Shown here: piece by piece, positions 5,705 to 6,333 of the stretch
Layout: the number at the start of each line of letters is the position of its first letter
How positions within the stretch are numbered: the first letter of the stretch is position 1
Notes under the pieces: model-generated
What the model was told of the DNA's origin: nothing
The model's input: only the letters and a program-made list of their open reading frames with translations
Database searches by the model: none
Assembly: GCA_945861255.1 (NCBI GenBank)
Contig: CAMAUG010000232.1
Coordinates: forward strand, 1-6,333
Reading direction: 5' to 3'
DNA length: 6,333 nucleotides
DNA from: Candidatus Sulfopaludibacter sp. SbA3
GTDB taxonomy: Bacteria; Acidobacteriota; Terriglobia; Bryobacterales; Bryobacteraceae
Program-made: the position numbers and the translations under genes

Positions 5705-6130
5705 TCAGTTAGCCGGAACCTTAATGGCGAGATACGTCACGGTCTTCCCGGGAGCCAAAAAAAATTGATGCGCCACGCCGCCCGGAACGCGTATGATGTC
5801 GCCCGGGGCGACGGGTACCTTGCGTGCTCCGGTGGCTGATTCGGAGCGAAATTCGCCCGGGCCCGTGGTTTTCGGATTCACCTGGGTACCGCCCAATCCC
5901 ATGGTGGCTTCACCGGCTTCAATGATGATGATGTCGGTCGTGTTCTGGTGTACTTCCACCAGTCCGTCCTTGTCGCGAAAAGTCACGCGCCCGCTGTGCT
6001 TGCCGAAATCCTCCAGGGTTGCGGACTTCGTCACGGACTTAAAGTCGCGCCCTTTCCAGATATTAAAGCTTTGCGGATCGGCCGCGAATACGGGAAGCAG
6101 GAGCACCAATAGGACAAGTAGTTTCTTCAT
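5705..6130 (-). CDS. Small exported cupin-domain protein
   Basis: This 141-residue protein has a clear signal peptide (MKKLLVLLVLLLPVFAADP, likely cleaved after residue 16 or 17) and a single cupin domain at about residues 45-137. Cupin motif 2 is well preserved: Gly110, five residues, Pro116, x, Gly118, two residues, His121 (PGDIIRVPGGVAH), although the final Asn of the motif is replaced by Leu125. Motif 1 is degenerate: VEVHQNTTDIIIIEAGEATMGLGG has His61 and an acidic residue at Glu71, but only one histidine. A metal site is therefore possible but not certain, and the function is unknown. It may bind a small ligand or act as an enzyme in the periplasm. The frame is open to an ATG at 6259, but the ATG at 6130 has GGGAGG just upstream and starts the signal peptide. 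A run of eight A (plus strand, 5757-5764) lies in the coding region. Confidence 0.8.
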   Translation of the reverse strand: MKKLLVLLVLLLPVFAADPQSFNIWKGRDFKSVTKSATLEDFGKHSGRVTFRDKDGLVEVHQNTTDIIIIEAGEATMGLGGTQVNPKTTGPGEFRSESATGARKVPVAPGDIIRVPGGVAHQFFLAPGKTVTYLAIKVPAN

Positions 6131-6139
6131 AAGCCTCCC

Positions 6140-6169
6140 ATCATAGTGGATGTGTCGCAATTGTGTCGA
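6140..6169 (-). promoter_or_regulatory. Candidate promoter for the cupin gene
   Basis: Read on the minus strand, TCGACA (6169-6164) resembles a -35 box and TATGAT (6145-6140) a -10 box, each 5 of 6 to the sigma-70 consensus and separated by 18 bases. Transcription would start at about 6133, almost on the ATG at 6130, so GGGAGG would largely be lost from the mRNA. Either the mRNA is nearly leaderless or this match is fortuitous. The sequence TGTGTCG occurs twice here (6151-6157 and 6162-6168), 11 bases apart. Confidence 0.3.
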
Positions 6170-6241
6170 GCAGGTATGCAAGGTGCGGGTGCGCGACATC
6201 GAAGAGGCAGATCGCTCAGATTCCTTGGTTGTAGCATTATT

Positions 6242-6263
6242 CTGAGTGTTATGACACACTCAG
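6242..6263. repeat. Inverted repeat, 8-bp arms
   Basis: CTGAGTGT at 6242-6249 and ACACTCAG at 6256-6263 are exact reverse complements separated by six bases (TATGAC). It lies between the divergent cupin gene and the ORF beginning at 6283, directly before a purine-rich Shine-Dalgarno tract. It could be an operator for either gene or lie near the end of a mobile element that begins here. There is no T-tract on either side, so it is not a terminator. Confidence 0.5.
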
Positions 6264-6282
6264 GGAGGGAGGCCACCGCCTA

Positions 6283-6333
6283 ATGCCCTATTCGCTACCT
6301 GAGTTAGAAGCCGAGCGATCTAAGATCCTAGAT
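6283..6333 (+). CDS. Start of a small ORF, possibly mobile-element associated (3' end outside window)
   Basis: An ATG at 6283 opens 17 codons to the window end: MPYSLPELEAERSKILD. GGGAGGGAGG at 6263-6272 lies ten bases upstream, a slightly long Shine-Dalgarno spacing. The pattern of a short polar start followed by LPELEAER and an aliphatic helix resembles, from memory, the N-terminus of small proteins (DUF6788-like) that in Acidobacteriota often sit at the front of transposase-carrying elements. With only 17 residues this is a weak resemblance. The alternative is that the frame closes soon after the window and is not a gene. Confidence 0.4.
   Translation, partial: MPYSLPELEAERSKILD

Noticed and set aside
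6131..6259. A 43-codon in-frame upstream extension of the cupin gene, starting at 6259
   Set aside because: The ATG at 6130 starts a textbook signal peptide with GGGAGG just before it. The extension is polar and would bury the signal peptide inside the protein.

Overview
The window looks like high-GC bacterial chromosome, most likely from an Acidobacteriota of the Solibacter/Bryobacterales kind. That assignment is inferred from the gene mix (ISKra4-type transposase, Tad secretion genes, exported amidohydrolase and cupin) and not from any marker gene. No tRNA, rRNA or CRISPR array was seen. All gaps between genes are under 160 bases.

Layout. (1) 3-122: the last 39 codons of an ISKra4-family transposase, followed by about 158 non-coding bases that probably include the end of that insertion sequence. 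(2) 281-2971: three co-directional genes of a Tad/Flp pilus (type IVc / type II secretion-like) apparatus: a CpaB/RcpC-like periplasmic protein, then the inner-membrane platform proteins TadB and TadC. The usual secretin (CpaC), the CpaE-like ATPase and the CpaF/TadA motor ATPase are absent between cpaB and tadB. The three genes share a similar leader just before their start codons. (3) 4187-3009, minus strand: a PLP-dependent threonine synthase-like enzyme with an N-terminal zinc ribbon, convergent with tadC. (4) 4306-5619, plus strand: an exported metal-dependent amidohydrolase, divergent from the threonine synthase and with a very strong Shine-Dalgarno sequence. (5) 6130-5705, minus strand: a small exported cupin, convergent with the amidohydrolase. 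(6) 6242-6333: an 8-bp inverted repeat, a purine-rich Shine-Dalgarno-like tract and the first 17 codons of an ORF cut by the window end. It resembles the start of small proteins often found with mobile elements.

How the genes work together. TadB and TadC would form the inner-membrane platform for Flp-type pilus assembly, with CpaB in the periplasm. The motor ATPase, secretin, pilin and prepilin peptidase must be encoded elsewhere if the system works. The remaining genes are separate transcription units with no evident pathway link, although the amidohydrolase and cupin are both predicted to be exported. I see no convincing undescribed system. The most unusual points are the compressed Tad cluster beside a mobile element and the repeated leader motif at its three genes.
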